The notes below the pieces were generated by a model. That model was not told the DNA's origin. It was given only the letters and a program-made list of their open reading frames with translations, and ran no database searches. Shown in pieces: positions 1 through 9,480 of a DNA stretch of 64,000 nucleotides; positions within the stretch are counted from its first letter, which is position 1; each line of letters opens with the position of its first letter. Source of the DNA: Colimorpha_A sp045543555 (GTDB taxonomy: Bacteria > Bacillota > Clostridia > Oscillospirales > CAG-272); contig JAZQMQ010000024.1 in the NCBI GenBank assembly GCA_045543555.1, positions 62,001 to 126,000 on the forward strand, in the 5' to 3' direction. Both the position numbers and the translations under genes were made by a program.

Positions 1-1420
1 TCATAAGACCGGCGGTGAAGAGCTCTGCAAACACGAGAATGGCTATGACTGCTGTTGCCATTCCGCGATATTTCTGCTTATATACAAACCATAGGGCAAC
101 GCAGAACGCACCTATGCAGAGAACCGAGAACCACACGGTCTTTATGTCTTTTACATTCTTGTAGTCTAGCTTCTGCATAATAAATATCAGAAGAGTGAGT
201 ACTCCGCCTATGAAGACAACGTGCTTGTAATTTGCAAAGTGAAGCTTTCCGAAAGCTTTATATGCCATGACTATCAGCAAGAAGGCAAATATGAAGGCAT
301 ATCTGTAATTTAACCAGTTAGGCTTCTGGAAGCCGTGCCAAATGATATCGAGGGCATTTACGTTGAAGCTGAGAAGGAACACTATAAGGATCGCACCGCC
401 CATCATTCTTTCGCGCCAGCTAATGCGAGAAGTGATGAAATACATGGGGAAAAGGAGAAGGACGATTGAGCCCGCATAAATGAACGGGAGACCTTCGGGA
501 CGGACGGAATCGTACGATCCGGGATACAGCTTAACCAAAAGATCGAGCCAGTCGAATCTTTGTGTGAATGTGAAGTTGGGATTTGTGAATTCATCCTTAC
601 CGAACTGCAGAGATGTGTATGCGGGAAGGATGATGATCATGGCTATTGAGATGGCGATCGCTGAGTAACAAATGATGCGCAGTAGCGATTTGAAGAAATG
701 GTTATCCTCGAGCCAGAAGTTGTTTCCGTAGCGGCTGCTTGATGCGAGATAGTAGTAGAAAAAGTAAATTGCAACGTAGATACATATCATATATCCGATA
801 TAGAACGAGGTAAGCAAGCTCATTGCAAGGCTGAATACAAAAAGCTTGAAAGCGCCTTTTTTTATAAGGCGTTCTATACCGAGAGTAACCAAAGGAAGAA
901 GGATCATGCAGTCGATCCACATTGTGTTGTGCGCCATAACGACAGCAAATGCGCACAAAGCATAGCAGGAGGAAAAGATAATGATATTAAGCTTTTTTGT
1001 GGGGTGGGATTCGTTTAAATAATATGCCATTGTGGCACCCATTGATCCTGCCTTGAGCAGAATTATGAGAAGGAGTGCCTCTGTCATATTATTGTCGGGG
1101 AAAAGTGCAACCAGGAAGGAGAAAGGGCTTGACAGATAGTAGGCAAATATGCCCATAAATTCTCCGCCAAGAGTTCTTGTCCAAGTGTACAGCATTGATC
1201 CGCCGTCGAGTATCTTGTGCTTCAGGTCGTCGAAAAAATTTACGTACTGTCCGTTTAAGTCGAGAACGAGTACGGAATTGTTACCGAACGGGAATACCTC
1301 AAGCGCAATGTATATCATCCACATAATAACTACAGGGACGAAAAAGGCAAGAAATAGGTAACTGTTATTGTCAGCAAAGCTCAGAAGTCTTTTTTTCAAG
1401 ACGTTCATTTTATCTTTCAT
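1..1420 (-). CDS. YfhO-family polytopic membrane protein (C-terminus outside window)
   Basis: The frame is open from the ATG at 1420 to the left edge, giving 473 residues of an incomplete protein. The start follows a GGAAGG ribosome binding site. The visible part has an N-terminal basic patch, then a first membrane helix at about residues 18-38, and many further hydrophobic segments, ending inside another helix. The layout and the short charged loops match the bacterial YfhO family (COG4485). In Firmicutes some members of that family help glycosylate lipoteichoic acid; others are uncharacterised. The gene is alone on this strand and is divergent from ruvC. The family call is from recognition of the pattern, not from a search. 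Confidence 0.75.
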   Translation of the reverse strand, partial: MKDKMNVLKKRLLSFADNNSYLFLAFFVPVVIMWMIYIALEVFPFGNNSVLVLDLNGQYVNFFDDLKHKILDGGSMLYTWTRTLGGEFMGIFAYYLSSPFSFLVALFPDNNMTEALLLIILLKAGSMGATMAYYLNESHPTKKLNIIIFSSCYALCAFAVVMAHNTMWIDCMILLPLVTLGIERLIKKGAFKLFVFSLAMSLLTSFYIGYMICIYVAIYFFYYYLASSSRYGNNFWLEDNHFFKSLLRIICYSAIAISIAMIIILPAYTSLQFGKDEFTNPNFTFTQRFDWLDLLVKLYPGSYDSVRPEGLPFIYAGSIVLLLFPMYFITSRISWRERMMGGAILIVFLLSFNVNALDIIWHGFQKPNWLNYRYAFIFAFLLIVMAYKAFGKLHFANYKHVVFIGGVLTLLIFIMQKLDYKNVKDIKTVWFSVLCIGAFCVALWFVYKQKYRGMATAVIAILVFAELFTAGLM

Positions 1421-1456
1421 TTGGGTTTCCTTCCAAAAATGGTTAAAATTATAACT

Positions 1457-1485
1457 ATTATACCACAAATGTTCGAATATGTAAA
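1457..1485 (-). promoter_or_regulatory. Sigma-A type promoter for the YfhO-like gene
   Basis: On the minus strand TTTACA (1485-1480) and TATAAT (1462-1457) are separated by 17 bases, about 37 bases before the ATG at 1420. Confidence 0.65.
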
Positions 1486-1539
1486 CAGATTTGCACAAAA
1501 TATAATTTTGTAAAATTTATAAAAATTTACAAATACCTT

Positions 1540-1568
1540 TTGACTATTTACGGTTTCTATGATATAAT
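1540..1568 (+). promoter_or_regulatory. Sigma-A type promoter for the ruvCAB run
   Basis: TTGACT (1540-1545) and TATAAT (1563-1568) are 17 bases apart, 53 bases before the ruvC start. No further promoter as good is seen before truA, so the following genes may share this one. Confidence 0.75.
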
Positions 1569-1620
1569 ATTATGAATTGTTATATTTATAGATAAATCTG
1601 TTGAAAGTGAGGCGGAAAAA

Positions 1621-2121
1621 ATGATAATTCTCGGAATTGACCCGGGTCTTGCGATCGTTGGATACGGGGTCATTGATTACACCCCGCCAAACTTTACCGT
1701 GATTGCTTACGGCGCAATAACAACTCCCGCACACACAAAGGTTGAAGACAGATTGGGTCTCATATATGACGGAATGAGCGCCCTCATCGATAAATACCAC
1801 CCGGCAGAGCTTGCAATTGAGGAATTGTTCTTCACAAACAACATTACGACCGGAATTTCCGTTGCGGAGGCAAGGGGAGTTATATTGCTTGCCTCAAAGA
1901 AAAAGGGGCTTGACATTTTTGAATATACACCGCTTCAGGTAAAGCAGTCGGTCGTCGGTTACGGAAAAGCAGAAAAAAAACAGGTGCAGATGATGGTTAA
2001 AACGATCCTTAAGCTTGAAAAAATGCCAAAGCTCGACGATACGGCAGATGCGCTTGCGATTGCTATATGCCACGCACATACGGGGGGCTCAAGAATTAAG
2101 GGCTTCTACAACCTAAAATAA
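1621..2121 (+). CDS. ruvC: Crossover junction endodeoxyribonuclease RuvC
   Basis: This 166-residue protein is the Holliday junction resolvase, which nicks four-way junctions symmetrically once RuvAB has migrated them. It shows the RNase H-like fold motifs: the N-terminal GIDPG with Asp7, an acidic pair at Glu67-Glu68 in the AIEELFF segment, and the C-terminal DDTADALA segment with Asp140 and Asp143. These are the expected four acidic metal ligands. The start is supported by a GAGGCGG site just upstream. ruvA begins 11 bases after the stop and ruvB follows, so the whole resolvasome is in one operon. Length is typical of the family. Confidence 0.97.
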   Translation: MIILGIDPGLAIVGYGVIDYTPPNFTVIAYGAITTPAHTKVEDRLGLIYDGMSALIDKYHPAELAIEELFFTNNITTGISVAEARGVILLASKKKGLDIFEYTPLQVKQSVVGYGKAEKKQVQMMVKTILKLEKMPKLDDTADALAIAICHAHTGGSRIKGFYNLK

Positions 2122-2132
2122 AGGAGTTTATC

Positions 2133-2732
2133 GTGTACTACTACATAAGCGGAGAACTGATACTCGCCGACCCCGTTATGGCGGTCATTGATGCAGGCGG
2201 AATCGGGTACAGAATTTTCATATCGGGAAATACGCTTGGAAAGCTTGCCGGTAAGATCGGAAGCAAGGTCCGTCTATACACTCATTTCAGCGTAAAAGAG
2301 GATGCAATGGAGCTGTATGGCTTCTATACCGAGGAGGAGCTTTCGTCCTTCAGAATGATGATATCGGTTTCGGGTGTCGGAGCAAAATCTGCAATTTCCA
2401 TACTGTCTCTTATGACCCCCGAGCGCTTTGCAGCTGCAGTTGTTAACGGAGATGCGAAGGCAATCTCCAAGGCACAGGGAATCGGAAGCAAGACGGCGCA
2501 GAGAATTATTCTTGAACTCAAGGATAAGATTGGCAAGGAATTGACCGTATCCGACGACGATGGCACTAACGTCGCAATCCCCGATTCTGCGGGTAATATT
2601 GCGGAGGCTACAAACGCTCTTATGGTTCTCGGATATACAAGAAGTGAGGCTGCTTTTGCATTAAAGGGGCTTGATCCGAGCTCCGATCTTGAGGCTCTGA
2701 TCAGACAAGCTCTGACAAGGCTGATGAAATAA
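2133..2732 (+). CDS. ruvA: Holliday junction branch migration protein RuvA
   Basis: RuvA is the DNA-binding subunit that holds the four-way junction and loads the RuvB motors. The protein has 199 residues and begins with GTG, six bases after AAGGAG at 2121-2126. It has the N-terminal OB-like domain (residues 1-62), helix-hairpin-helix motifs in the middle (GVGAKSAISIL and GIGSKTAQRIILEL at about 80-130), and a C-terminal three-helix domain (about 150-199) that contacts RuvB. A variable acidic linker lies between them. It sits between ruvC and ruvB with short gaps, so co-translation is likely. Confidence 0.97.
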   Translation: MYYYISGELILADPVMAVIDAGGIGYRIFISGNTLGKLAGKIGSKVRLYTHFSVKEDAMELYGFYTEEELSSFRMMISVSGVGAKSAISILSLMTPERFAAAVVNGDAKAISKAQGIGSKTAQRIILELKDKIGKELTVSDDDGTNVAIPDSAGNIAEATNALMVLGYTRSEAAFALKGLDPSSDLEALIRQALTRLMK

Positions 2733-2743
2733 GCAGGTAGATT

Positions 2744-3826
2744 ATGGTAGAATTTGAAAACGAATTTGAATATGACTTTGAGTCGCGTATTGTATCTTCA
2801 TCATTTTCCGAGAGTGAAGATCGAGATAATGAACCGACTCTGCGTCCTAAGACGCTAAACGACTATATTGGCCAGGAAAAGGCGAAGGAAAACCTGAAGG
2901 TTTATATCGATGCTGCCAAAAGCCGGGGCGAGGTTCTCGACCACGTCCTTCTTTACGGCCCTCCCGGACTTGGTAAGACAACGCTTTCCGCTATTATTGC
3001 GAATGAAATGGGAGTTAATATCCGAGTAACATCGGGTCCTGCAATTGAGAAGGGCGGAGATCTCGTCGCTTTGCTTACGAATCTCGGCGAAAACGATATA
3101 CTTTTTATCGATGAAATTCACCGTCTGCCCAAAACCGTCGAGGAGATACTTTATCCTGCGATGGAGGACTACGTAGTTGACCTTATAATCGGTAAGGGTC
3201 CCGCGGCAAGAAGTATTCCCCTCAGCTTATCGAAATTCACCCTTATAGGTGCAACGACGAGGGCAGGACAGATAGCAACACCTCTCCGTGACCGTTTTGG
3301 AGTAGTTCTTAAGCTCGAGCTCTACACGGTAGACGAGCTTGCGACTATTGTAAAACGAAGTGCAGGTATTCTTGATATACCGATCGACGAATACGGAGCT
3401 AAGGAAATTGCATCGAGAAGCCGAGGCACGCCCCGTATTGCTAACCGTCTTCTCAAGCGTGTACGCGATTTTGCGCAGGTAAAGGGCAGAGGAATAATTG
3501 ACTCTGAAATTGCCGATTATGCCCTGAACCGTCTTGAGATCGATAAGCTCGGTCTCGATGCGGTGGACAGACGAATGCTTGAGGTTATCATCAAGTTCTA
3601 CCAGGGCGGTCCCGTAGGCCTTGATACTCTTGCGGCAACTGTCGGTGAGGAGGCTATAACGATAGAAGACGTGTATGAGCCGTATCTTATGCAGATAGGC
3701 TTCCTTAACCGTACTCCGAGAGGAAGATGCGTTACCCGTCTTGCATACGAGCATCTCGGAATCCCGTTCGGGTCTGATGCACCCGCCGGTAACCAGCTCG
3801 ATATTTTTTCAACAGACAATCAATAA
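2744..3826 (+). CDS. ruvB: Holliday junction branch migration ATPase RuvB
   Basis: RuvB is the AAA+ ring motor that drives branch migration. In 360 residues it shows Walker A (GPPGLGKTT, about residue 70), Walker B (LFIDEIHR, about 121), sensor 1 (GATTRAG), the arginine finger region (LRDRFG) and a C-terminal winged helix (from about 275). The N-terminus is somewhat longer and more acidic than in many homologues: about 30 residues rich in Glu and Asp precede the LRPKTLNDYIGQ start of the core. Eleven bases separate it from ruvA. Confidence 0.97.
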   Translation: MVEFENEFEYDFESRIVSSSFSESEDRDNEPTLRPKTLNDYIGQEKAKENLKVYIDAAKSRGEVLDHVLLYGPPGLGKTTLSAIIANEMGVNIRVTSGPAIEKGGDLVALLTNLGENDILFIDEIHRLPKTVEEILYPAMEDYVVDLIIGKGPAARSIPLSLSKFTLIGATTRAGQIATPLRDRFGVVLKLELYTVDELATIVKRSAGILDIPIDEYGAKEIASRSRGTPRIANRLLKRVRDFAQVKGRGIIDSEIADYALNRLEIDKLGLDAVDRRMLEVIIKFYQGGPVGLDTLAATVGEEAITIEDVYEPYLMQIGFLNRTPRGRCVTRLAYEHLGIPFGSDAPAGNQLDIFSTDNQ

Positions 3827-3848
3827 AGCATAAAAAGGAATCAGATAA

Positions 3849-4712
3849 ATGTGGTACAGCGAAAATTGGAAGGATTATACGCTTCTTGATTGCTCCGACG
3901 GATGCCGTCTTGAAAAATGGGGAGATTATACTCTCGTGCGTCCCGATCCGCAGGTAATTTGGAAGGGCTGTAAGGCTCATCCGTCGTGGAAAAGGACCGA
4001 TGCGACGTACACACGTTCAAAAAGCGGTGGCGGCGCGTGGAATGATAACATGCTCCCTGAAGAATGGACTGTGGATTATTCGGATCTCACGTTTTCAATA
4101 AAGCCCATGGGCTTTAAGCATACCGGACTTTTTCCGGAGCAGGCGGGTAACTGGGATTGGTTTTCAAGTCTTATCAAGAACGCGCACAGACCCATTAAGG
4201 TGCTGAACCTTTTTGCATACACAGGAGGAGCGACTGTTGCAGCCGCTAAAGCGGGAGCAAGCGTTTGCCACGTTGATGCTTCAAAGGGAATGGTGCAGAG
4301 AGCAAAGGAAAACGCGAAGCTTTCCGGACTTGAAAATGCACCGATTAGATATATCGTTGATGATTGCTTCAAATTCTGCGAAAGAGAACTGAGACGAGGA
4401 AACAGTTACGACGGAATTATTATGGATCCTCCTTCATATGGAAGAGGTCCTAACGGAGAAAAGTGGACACTTGAAGAAAACATTGACTCTTTTGTCTCCT
4501 TAGCTTCAAAGCTGCTTTCCGATAATCCTTTATTTTTCTTGTTGAATTCATACACTACAGGTCTATCTGCATCCACAATGGGATATATCGTTCAAAAGAA
4601 TGTTATACCAAAGCACAAAGGTGTTGTAAAATCTGATGAAATTGGACTTCCTGTTGCACAAACCGGATGGGTGCTTCCTTGCGGAGCGTCTTCCAGATGG
4701 ACAAAAGAATAA
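3849..4712 (+). CDS. Class I SAM-dependent methyltransferase, RlmI/RlmK-like (COG1092 type)
   Basis: The 287-residue protein has a Rossmann methyltransferase core. Motif I is seen as VLNLFAYTGGATVAA near residue 118, an acidic ribose-binding residue follows in CHVDAS, and motif IV is DPPSYGRG near residue 195. This arrangement is that of the RlmI/RlmK and YwbD group of 23S rRNA cytosine or guanine methyltransferases, but the N-terminal PUA domain of RlmI is not obvious; the first 80 residues look like a different beta-rich domain. RNA is the likely substrate by family, but the target base is not deducible. It lies between ruvB and the ECF genes. Confidence 0.8.
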   Translation: MWYSENWKDYTLLDCSDGCRLEKWGDYTLVRPDPQVIWKGCKAHPSWKRTDATYTRSKSGGGAWNDNMLPEEWTVDYSDLTFSIKPMGFKHTGLFPEQAGNWDWFSSLIKNAHRPIKVLNLFAYTGGATVAAAKAGASVCHVDASKGMVQRAKENAKLSGLENAPIRYIVDDCFKFCERELRRGNSYDGIIMDPPSYGRGPNGEKWTLEENIDSFVSLASKLLSDNPLFFLLNSYTTGLSASTMGYIVQKNVIPKHKGVVKSDEIGLPVAQTGWVLPCGASSRWTKE

Positions 4713-4742
4713 AATTACGTTTATACTTTAAGGAATTATAAA

Positions 4743-5615
4743 ATGTCATATCCTTTTATTAAGGTTGAAGACCTGTCCTTTACTTATGATGAAGAGGACA
4801 CTAAAGTTAAGCATTACGTGCTTAAAAATATAAATTTGGAGATAGAAAAAGGAAGCTTTGTTTGTGTGCTCGGTCACAACGGATCGGGTAAAAGCACATT
4901 TGCAAAGCTGTTGAACCTTATTCTCACTCCTGATAAAGGAAAAATATATATTGACGGTTCAGATATTACTCGAAGCGATTTAACGGAAGATGAGCTTTTT
5001 GAAATCAGACGTAAGGTGGGAATGGTATTCCAGAATCCCGACAATCAGCTCGTTGCGACAATTGTTGAAGAAGATGTTGCTTTTGGACCGGAAAATCTCG
5101 GAATAGAACCCGGAGAGATCAGAAAGCGTGTTGACTACGCACTCGAAACTGTCGGAATGACAAAATATGCACTTCACGCTCCTCATCGCCTTTCTGGCGG
5201 TCAGAAACAGCGTGTAGCTATTGCTGGAATAATAGCAATGGAACCCGAATGCATTATTTTTGATGAGTCAACCGCTATGCTTGATCCCCAGGGTCGCAAA
5301 GAGGTAATGAATACTATAATAAAGCTTAACAGAGAAAGCGGTATCACAGTTCTTCATATAACTCACAATATGGAGGAAGCAGCCCTTGCGGACAGAGTGA
5401 TCGTTATTGATGAGGGCGAGCTGTATCTTGACGGAACACCCAAGCAAGTATTCTCATCGGTTGAAAAGTTGAGGTCTGCAGGGCTTGATGTACCGCAGGT
5501 AACAGAGCTTTTCTATGATCTAAAGCTTGATGGTATTCCTTTGCCTTCCGATATAATTGATGAAAAGGAGGGCGCGGAAATAATTTCCGCAATGCTGAAA
5601 AATGAATGTTCTTGA
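4743..5615 (+). CDS. ecfA1: ECF transporter ATPase A1 (EcfA1/CbiO type)
   Basis: This is one of two ATPases of a group II energy-coupling factor module, which is shared by several substrate-specific S components importing vitamins and trace nutrients. The 290 residues contain Walker A (GHNGSGKST, 44-52), a Q-loop (FQNPDNQ), the ABC signature LSGGQKQR (150-157), Walker B ending in Glu175 (IIFDES) and an H-loop (ITHNMEE). It overlaps ecfA2 by 14 bases and ecfT follows. No S component is encoded nearby, as usual for group II modules. Confidence 0.93.
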   Translation: MSYPFIKVEDLSFTYDEEDTKVKHYVLKNINLEIEKGSFVCVLGHNGSGKSTFAKLLNLILTPDKGKIYIDGSDITRSDLTEDELFEIRRKVGMVFQNPDNQLVATIVEEDVAFGPENLGIEPGEIRKRVDYALETVGMTKYALHAPHRLSGGQKQRVAIAGIIAMEPECIIFDESTAMLDPQGRKEVMNTIIKLNRESGITVLHITHNMEEAALADRVIVIDEGELYLDGTPKQVFSSVEKLRSAGLDVPQVTELFYDLKLDGIPLPSDIIDEKEGAEIISAMLKNECS

Positions 5616-6465
5616 GCTAAAGAATGTGTCTTACACATATAGCGAAGGCACCCCTTTCAGAAAAGATGCGCTTAAAAATATAAATATTTCCTTTGAAAGT
5701 AACTGTATAACTGGCCTAATCGGACATACTGGATGCGGTAAATCAACTCTTGTACAAATGCTCAACGGACTTCTTAAGCCCACTGACGGTTCTGTGCTTT
5801 TCTGCGGAGAAGATATATCTGAGAAGGGATATGATCTAAGAGGTCTTCGTCATAAAGTAGGACTGGTTTTCCAATATCCCGAATATCAGCTTTTTGAAGA
5901 TACGGTTTATGACGATATCGCATTTGGACCTAAAAACATGGGGCTCGATAAGGAGGAGATCGACAAAAGAATAAGGGAAGCATCCCGATTTGTCGGCCTT
6001 GATGAGAAATATTTGACAGCTTCTCCGTTCGATCTTTCCGGAGGACAGAAGAGAAGAGTTGCAATTGCAGGTATAATGGCAATGGATCCCGATGTTCTTG
6101 TTCTCGATGAGCCTGCAGCTGGTCTTGACCCTGTTGGACGTGAAGAAATTCTCGGTGGAATATATTCATATCAGAGAAAAAGAAAGAATTCGGTTATTAT
6201 TGTAAGTCACAGCATGGAGGATATGGCAAAATATTCTGATACTCTTGTTGTTATGAACGAGGGAGAGGTTTATATGAGCGGAGATCCGAAATCTGTTTTT
6301 GCCCAGGCTGATAAGCTAGCAAGTGTAGGTCTTGACGTACCTCAGATAACTGCCTTTATGATCTCACTCAAAAAGCTGGGAATAGATGTTAACACAGAAA
6401 TATTCACAGTTGATGATGCAAAAAAGGAGATCGAGAGACTGATCGGAGGTGGTAACAATGCTTAA
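5602..6465 (+). CDS. ecfA2: ECF transporter ATPase A2 (EcfA2/CbiO type)
   Basis: This is the second ATPase of the ECF module, 287 residues, forming a heterodimer with EcfA1. It shows Walker A (GHTGCGKST, 41-49), Q-loop (FQYPEYQ), signature LSGGQKRR (145-152), Walker B LVLDEP with Glu170, and the H-loop (VSHSMED). The C-terminal extension of about 60 residues is typical of EcfA proteins and mediates dimerisation. The start lies within the end of ecfA1, and its own stop overlaps the ecfT start by eight bases, which indicates translational coupling. Confidence 0.93.
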   Translation: MNVLELKNVSYTYSEGTPFRKDALKNINISFESNCITGLIGHTGCGKSTLVQMLNGLLKPTDGSVLFCGEDISEKGYDLRGLRHKVGLVFQYPEYQLFEDTVYDDIAFGPKNMGLDKEEIDKRIREASRFVGLDEKYLTASPFDLSGGQKRRVAIAGIMAMDPDVLVLDEPAAGLDPVGREEILGGIYSYQRKRKNSVIIVSHSMEDMAKYSDTLVVMNEGEVYMSGDPKSVFAQADKLASVGLDVPQITAFMISLKKLGIDVNTEIFTVDDAKKEIERLIGGGNNA

Positions 6466-7279
6466 GGATATTACCCTCGGACAGTACTTTCCCGGCAAAT
6501 CATTCCTTCATAAACTTGACCCGAGAATAAAAATCATTGCAGCCGTAATATACATCGTAACGGTGTTTTTGTGCTCATCTATTGCTTCATTTGGATTACT
6601 TCTTGCAACAACTCTTCTTTTCATAGTCATATCCGGAGTTCCGTTGAAGATAATTGTAAAGGGTCTCAAGCCTCTTGTATTTATATTAGCATTTACGACT
6701 ATCTACAACGTGTTTTTCCACGACGGTGATACGGTATTGCTTGACCTCAGGATCCTTAAGATACATCTCGAGGGAGTGATATTTGCTGCTGTGATGGTTG
6801 TGAGAATTGTATGCCTACTTATCGGAAGCAGCATATTCCTCACATACACGACTTCTCCTATCATGCTTACAGACGGGCTGGAAAGACTGCTCAAGCCACT
6901 TAAGGTTATTAAGCTTCCCGTTCATGAGTTTGCAATGATGACGTCGATTGCACTACGCTTTATACCCACACTTATTGAAGAAACCGATAAAATAATGTCT
7001 GCTCAAAAGGCAAGAGGCGCTGATTTTTCAACAGGTAATCTTATCCAGAGAACAAAGGCTCTTGTACCAATACTGATACCTCTGTTTGTCTCTGCGTTCA
7101 GACGTGCCGGTGAGCTTGCTGTTGCAATGGAATGCCGTTGTTACAGAGGTGAACGTGGCAGGACAAGAATGATACAGCTGCATGTCAGCTTTAAGGACGT
7201 TATGCTCATTTTAATTATGTGCATTTTTACAGCTGCGGTCGTTTTAATCAACATATATTTTCCAATTTTCCTTATTTGA
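6458..7279 (+). CDS. ecfT: ECF transporter transmembrane component EcfT
   Basis: EcfT is the membrane scaffold that couples the two ATPases to an S component. The ATG at 6458 is preferred over an in-frame GTG at 6449, because GGAGGT at 6445-6450 is seven bases before it; this gives 273 residues. Hydrophobic helices lie at about residues 24-45, 50-70, 100-125 and the C-terminus (about 245-270). The two arginine-bearing coupling motifs are visible as QKARGAD and CRCYRGE in the long cytosolic helix region. truA follows 20 bases on, a common partner of this module. Confidence 0.93.
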   Translation: MLKDITLGQYFPGKSFLHKLDPRIKIIAAVIYIVTVFLCSSIASFGLLLATTLLFIVISGVPLKIIVKGLKPLVFILAFTTIYNVFFHDGDTVLLDLRILKIHLEGVIFAAVMVVRIVCLLIGSSIFLTYTTSPIMLTDGLERLLKPLKVIKLPVHEFAMMTSIALRFIPTLIEETDKIMSAQKARGADFSTGNLIQRTKALVPILIPLFVSAFRRAGELAVAMECRCYRGERGRTRMIQLHVSFKDVMLILIMCIFTAAVVLINIYFPIFLI

Positions 7280-7299
7280 GTTTTTGAAAGGAGCCTGCA

Positions 7300-8031
7300 A
7301 TGAAATATCTGCTTACAATAGCGTTTGACGGCAGTCGCTACTGTGGTTATCAAAAGCAAAATAACGGAATTTCAATACAGCAGGTGCTGACTGATGCTGC
7401 CTCGGAAATTTTTGGTGAGTGTAAAATAACAGGATGCTCAAGAACCGACAGCGGTGTGCACGCAATGGGCTTTAAGGCTACTCTTGAGTGTGAAAAAAAC
7501 GAGATCCCGCAAGAAAAAATACCCATTGCAATGAATTGCCATTTGCCCGATGATATTTCCGTTTTGTCGGCAATTACCGTATCGGACGAGTTTCACCCGC
7601 GATATTCGGTAAAGAGCAAGGAATACCGTTACGTTATTCATAATGATAATGTTCGCGATCCGTTTTTAAACGGAAGGGCGTATCATTATCCGAAGCCTCT
7701 TGATGTTGCTAAAATGAACGAAGCGGCAGGATATTTTGTGGGTGAACATGATTTTGCGGCATTCATGGCATCGGGTTCCAAAATTGTCGATACCGTGCGC
7801 ACAATCTATTCCTGTGAGGTCATTTCCGAAGGGAGCAACGTAACTGTTTGTATTAAGGGTAACGGATTTCTATACAATATGGTCCGTATAATCGTAGGAA
7901 CACTTATTTACGTGTCCGAAGGTAAGCTTTCTCCATCGGATATTCCGCAAATTATTGAAATCAGGGACAGAAAAAATGCAGGAACTACCGTTCCCGCTCA
8001 TGGATTGTACCTTTATAACGTTGAATATTGA
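7300..8031 (+). CDS. truA: tRNA pseudouridine(38-40) synthase TruA
   Basis: TruA converts uridines 38, 39 and 40 of the tRNA anticodon arm to pseudouridine. The 243-residue protein has the catalytic aspartate Asp50 in the CSRTDSGVHA motif, the basic and aromatic YRYVIHN strand, and the C-terminal GNGFLYNMVR motif. The start is supported by GAAAGGAG. In many Clostridia truA follows ecfT and is followed by rplM-rpsI; those ribosomal genes are absent here, and an envelope-type gene follows after 32 bases. Confidence 0.96.
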   Translation: MKYLLTIAFDGSRYCGYQKQNNGISIQQVLTDAASEIFGECKITGCSRTDSGVHAMGFKATLECEKNEIPQEKIPIAMNCHLPDDISVLSAITVSDEFHPRYSVKSKEYRYVIHNDNVRDPFLNGRAYHYPKPLDVAKMNEAAGYFVGEHDFAAFMASGSKIVDTVRTIYSCEVISEGSNVTVCIKGNGFLYNMVRIIVGTLIYVSEGKLSPSDIPQIIEIRDRKNAGTTVPAHGLYLYNVEY

Positions 8032-8063
8032 TCACTACTTAAAAAGCAGAAAGGAGGACCGTC

Positions 8064-9443
8064 GTGAAGGATAATTTGTTTGATGATGAAATAGATGCCG
8101 AGGAAAAAACAGAAAACTCTCATCCCGAAAAAAAGTCGGAAACCCAAAAAGCTAAACAGAGAGCGCCGAAAAATAATACAGCGGTAGAAAAAGCTTCGGG
8201 ATACCGTCTTATAAAGAGACGTCGTAAAACTACCGTGATGCCAGAGGCAAAATACGACGGTGCCTTCGATAAGGAAAATCCGTATTATATCAAGATAGCG
8301 AATAAATATCGTATCATGAAATACGTGACCATTCTTATTACAGTAGTATTTGCACTGGTTATGCTTACGTCATACGGAACCGACATAACAGCAGAGAACT
8401 TCCAATATCTTATTAAGGACCTTGATATAACAGGTCTTACCGGTGACCGCACGTTTGGAGATATCATATATAACGGAGACTCGTCTTCGCTTTTTGGTAT
8501 CTACAGGGGAGAGTTGATAGTTGTAAACTCGGGGTCAACAATGCTTTATAAACCGTCAGGTGCCCTATCCTTTGAAGATTCAAATGATTTTTATAATCCA
8601 AGATTGTCCGTTTCGGATAAATATTATATGGTTTATGACAGAGGAGATACCTCCTGCTCATATTCGATATATAATTCATTTGCAGAACTTAAAAATGAGA
8701 GCTTTGAATATCCGATAACCCTTGCGATAGTGAGTGAAGAAGGTTCTTATGCGGTCGTTACACGTGATGACAGCTATAGAAGTATCGTTTACTATTATGA
8801 CAATAATCTTAAGCCAATCAATCTGATAAAGAAGGATAAGTACGTTACCGCGCTCGCATTCAGTAGCGACGGAGGTAAGCTGGCAATTGCATCCGTTTAT
8901 GACAACGGTGGTGATTTTGAATGTGAGATCCAGGTAATAAAGGGCAAAAGCGAAAGCGCAGAGTTTTCTTTGATCGAAGAAGGCCTTTTGCCACTTAATG
9001 CAAGGTGGCTGTCGAACGGCAATTTGTGTGTGTTGTACTCGGATTGTATAATAATATACGCTCCCGATGGCGAAATTCTGTCAAAAAGCGATCTTTCCGC
9101 ACTCCAGTCGCTTAATGTATCGCTCGGAGGAGAGCTGCTTGTTTCTGTGTATAACTCAACGGTTCTCGGATACGATAAGACGGTAGATATATATGATAAA
9201 AATGCCAATCTGAAATACTCTCTTGATTGCGAAGGAGATGTAATTTCGGTTAAGGCTCAGGGAAGCTTCGTATGTATATTGTTTGAGGATCGAGTAATGA
9301 AGATCGATCCGATAAGGGGAATAATTGAAGTTGCTGACGTTGAACCTAATGCAAAGGATATTGTGTTCCACGGTGATACCGTAATGATATGCTATGCAGG
9401 CGGAGCATCGCCAGCGGTATTTTATGCCGAAAAGAACGGCTGA
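8064..9443 (+). CDS. Membrane-anchored extracytoplasmic protein, propeller-like (resembles DUF5711)
   Basis: The gene starts with GTG, preceded by AAGGAGG at 8051-8057. The 459-residue product has a charged cytosolic N-terminus (1-88, Lys and Glu rich), one membrane helix (about 90-110) and a large outside domain. The outside domain is made of repeated beta-strand pairs with Asp and Gly turns, such as ALAFSSDGGKLAIAS, which is like a beta-propeller. The arrangement resembles the clostridial DUF5711 family, but this is from memory. No enzymatic motif is seen. It begins a run with a CvpA-family gene, a Clp ATPase and an inactive P-type ATPase. Confidence 0.6.
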   Translation: MKDNLFDDEIDAEEKTENSHPEKKSETQKAKQRAPKNNTAVEKASGYRLIKRRRKTTVMPEAKYDGAFDKENPYYIKIANKYRIMKYVTILITVVFALVMLTSYGTDITAENFQYLIKDLDITGLTGDRTFGDIIYNGDSSSLFGIYRGELIVVNSGSTMLYKPSGALSFEDSNDFYNPRLSVSDKYYMVYDRGDTSCSYSIYNSFAELKNESFEYPITLAIVSEEGSYAVVTRDDSYRSIVYYYDNNLKPINLIKKDKYVTALAFSSDGGKLAIASVYDNGGDFECEIQVIKGKSESAEFSLIEEGLLPLNARWLSNGNLCVLYSDCIIIYAPDGEILSKSDLSALQSLNVSLGGELLVSVYNSTVLGYDKTVDIYDKNANLKYSLDCEGDVISVKAQGSFVCILFEDRVMKIDPIRGIIEVADVEPNAKDIVFHGDTVMICYAGGASPAVFYAEKNG

Positions 9444-9480
9444 TAACTTTGCTTATGAACTTGTTTGAAAGGACCCGTTA

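Noticed and set aside
4743..7279. Substrate-specific S component of the ECF module
   Set aside because: No S-like membrane protein lies next to the ecfA1-ecfA2-ecfT set; group II modules usually have them scattered.
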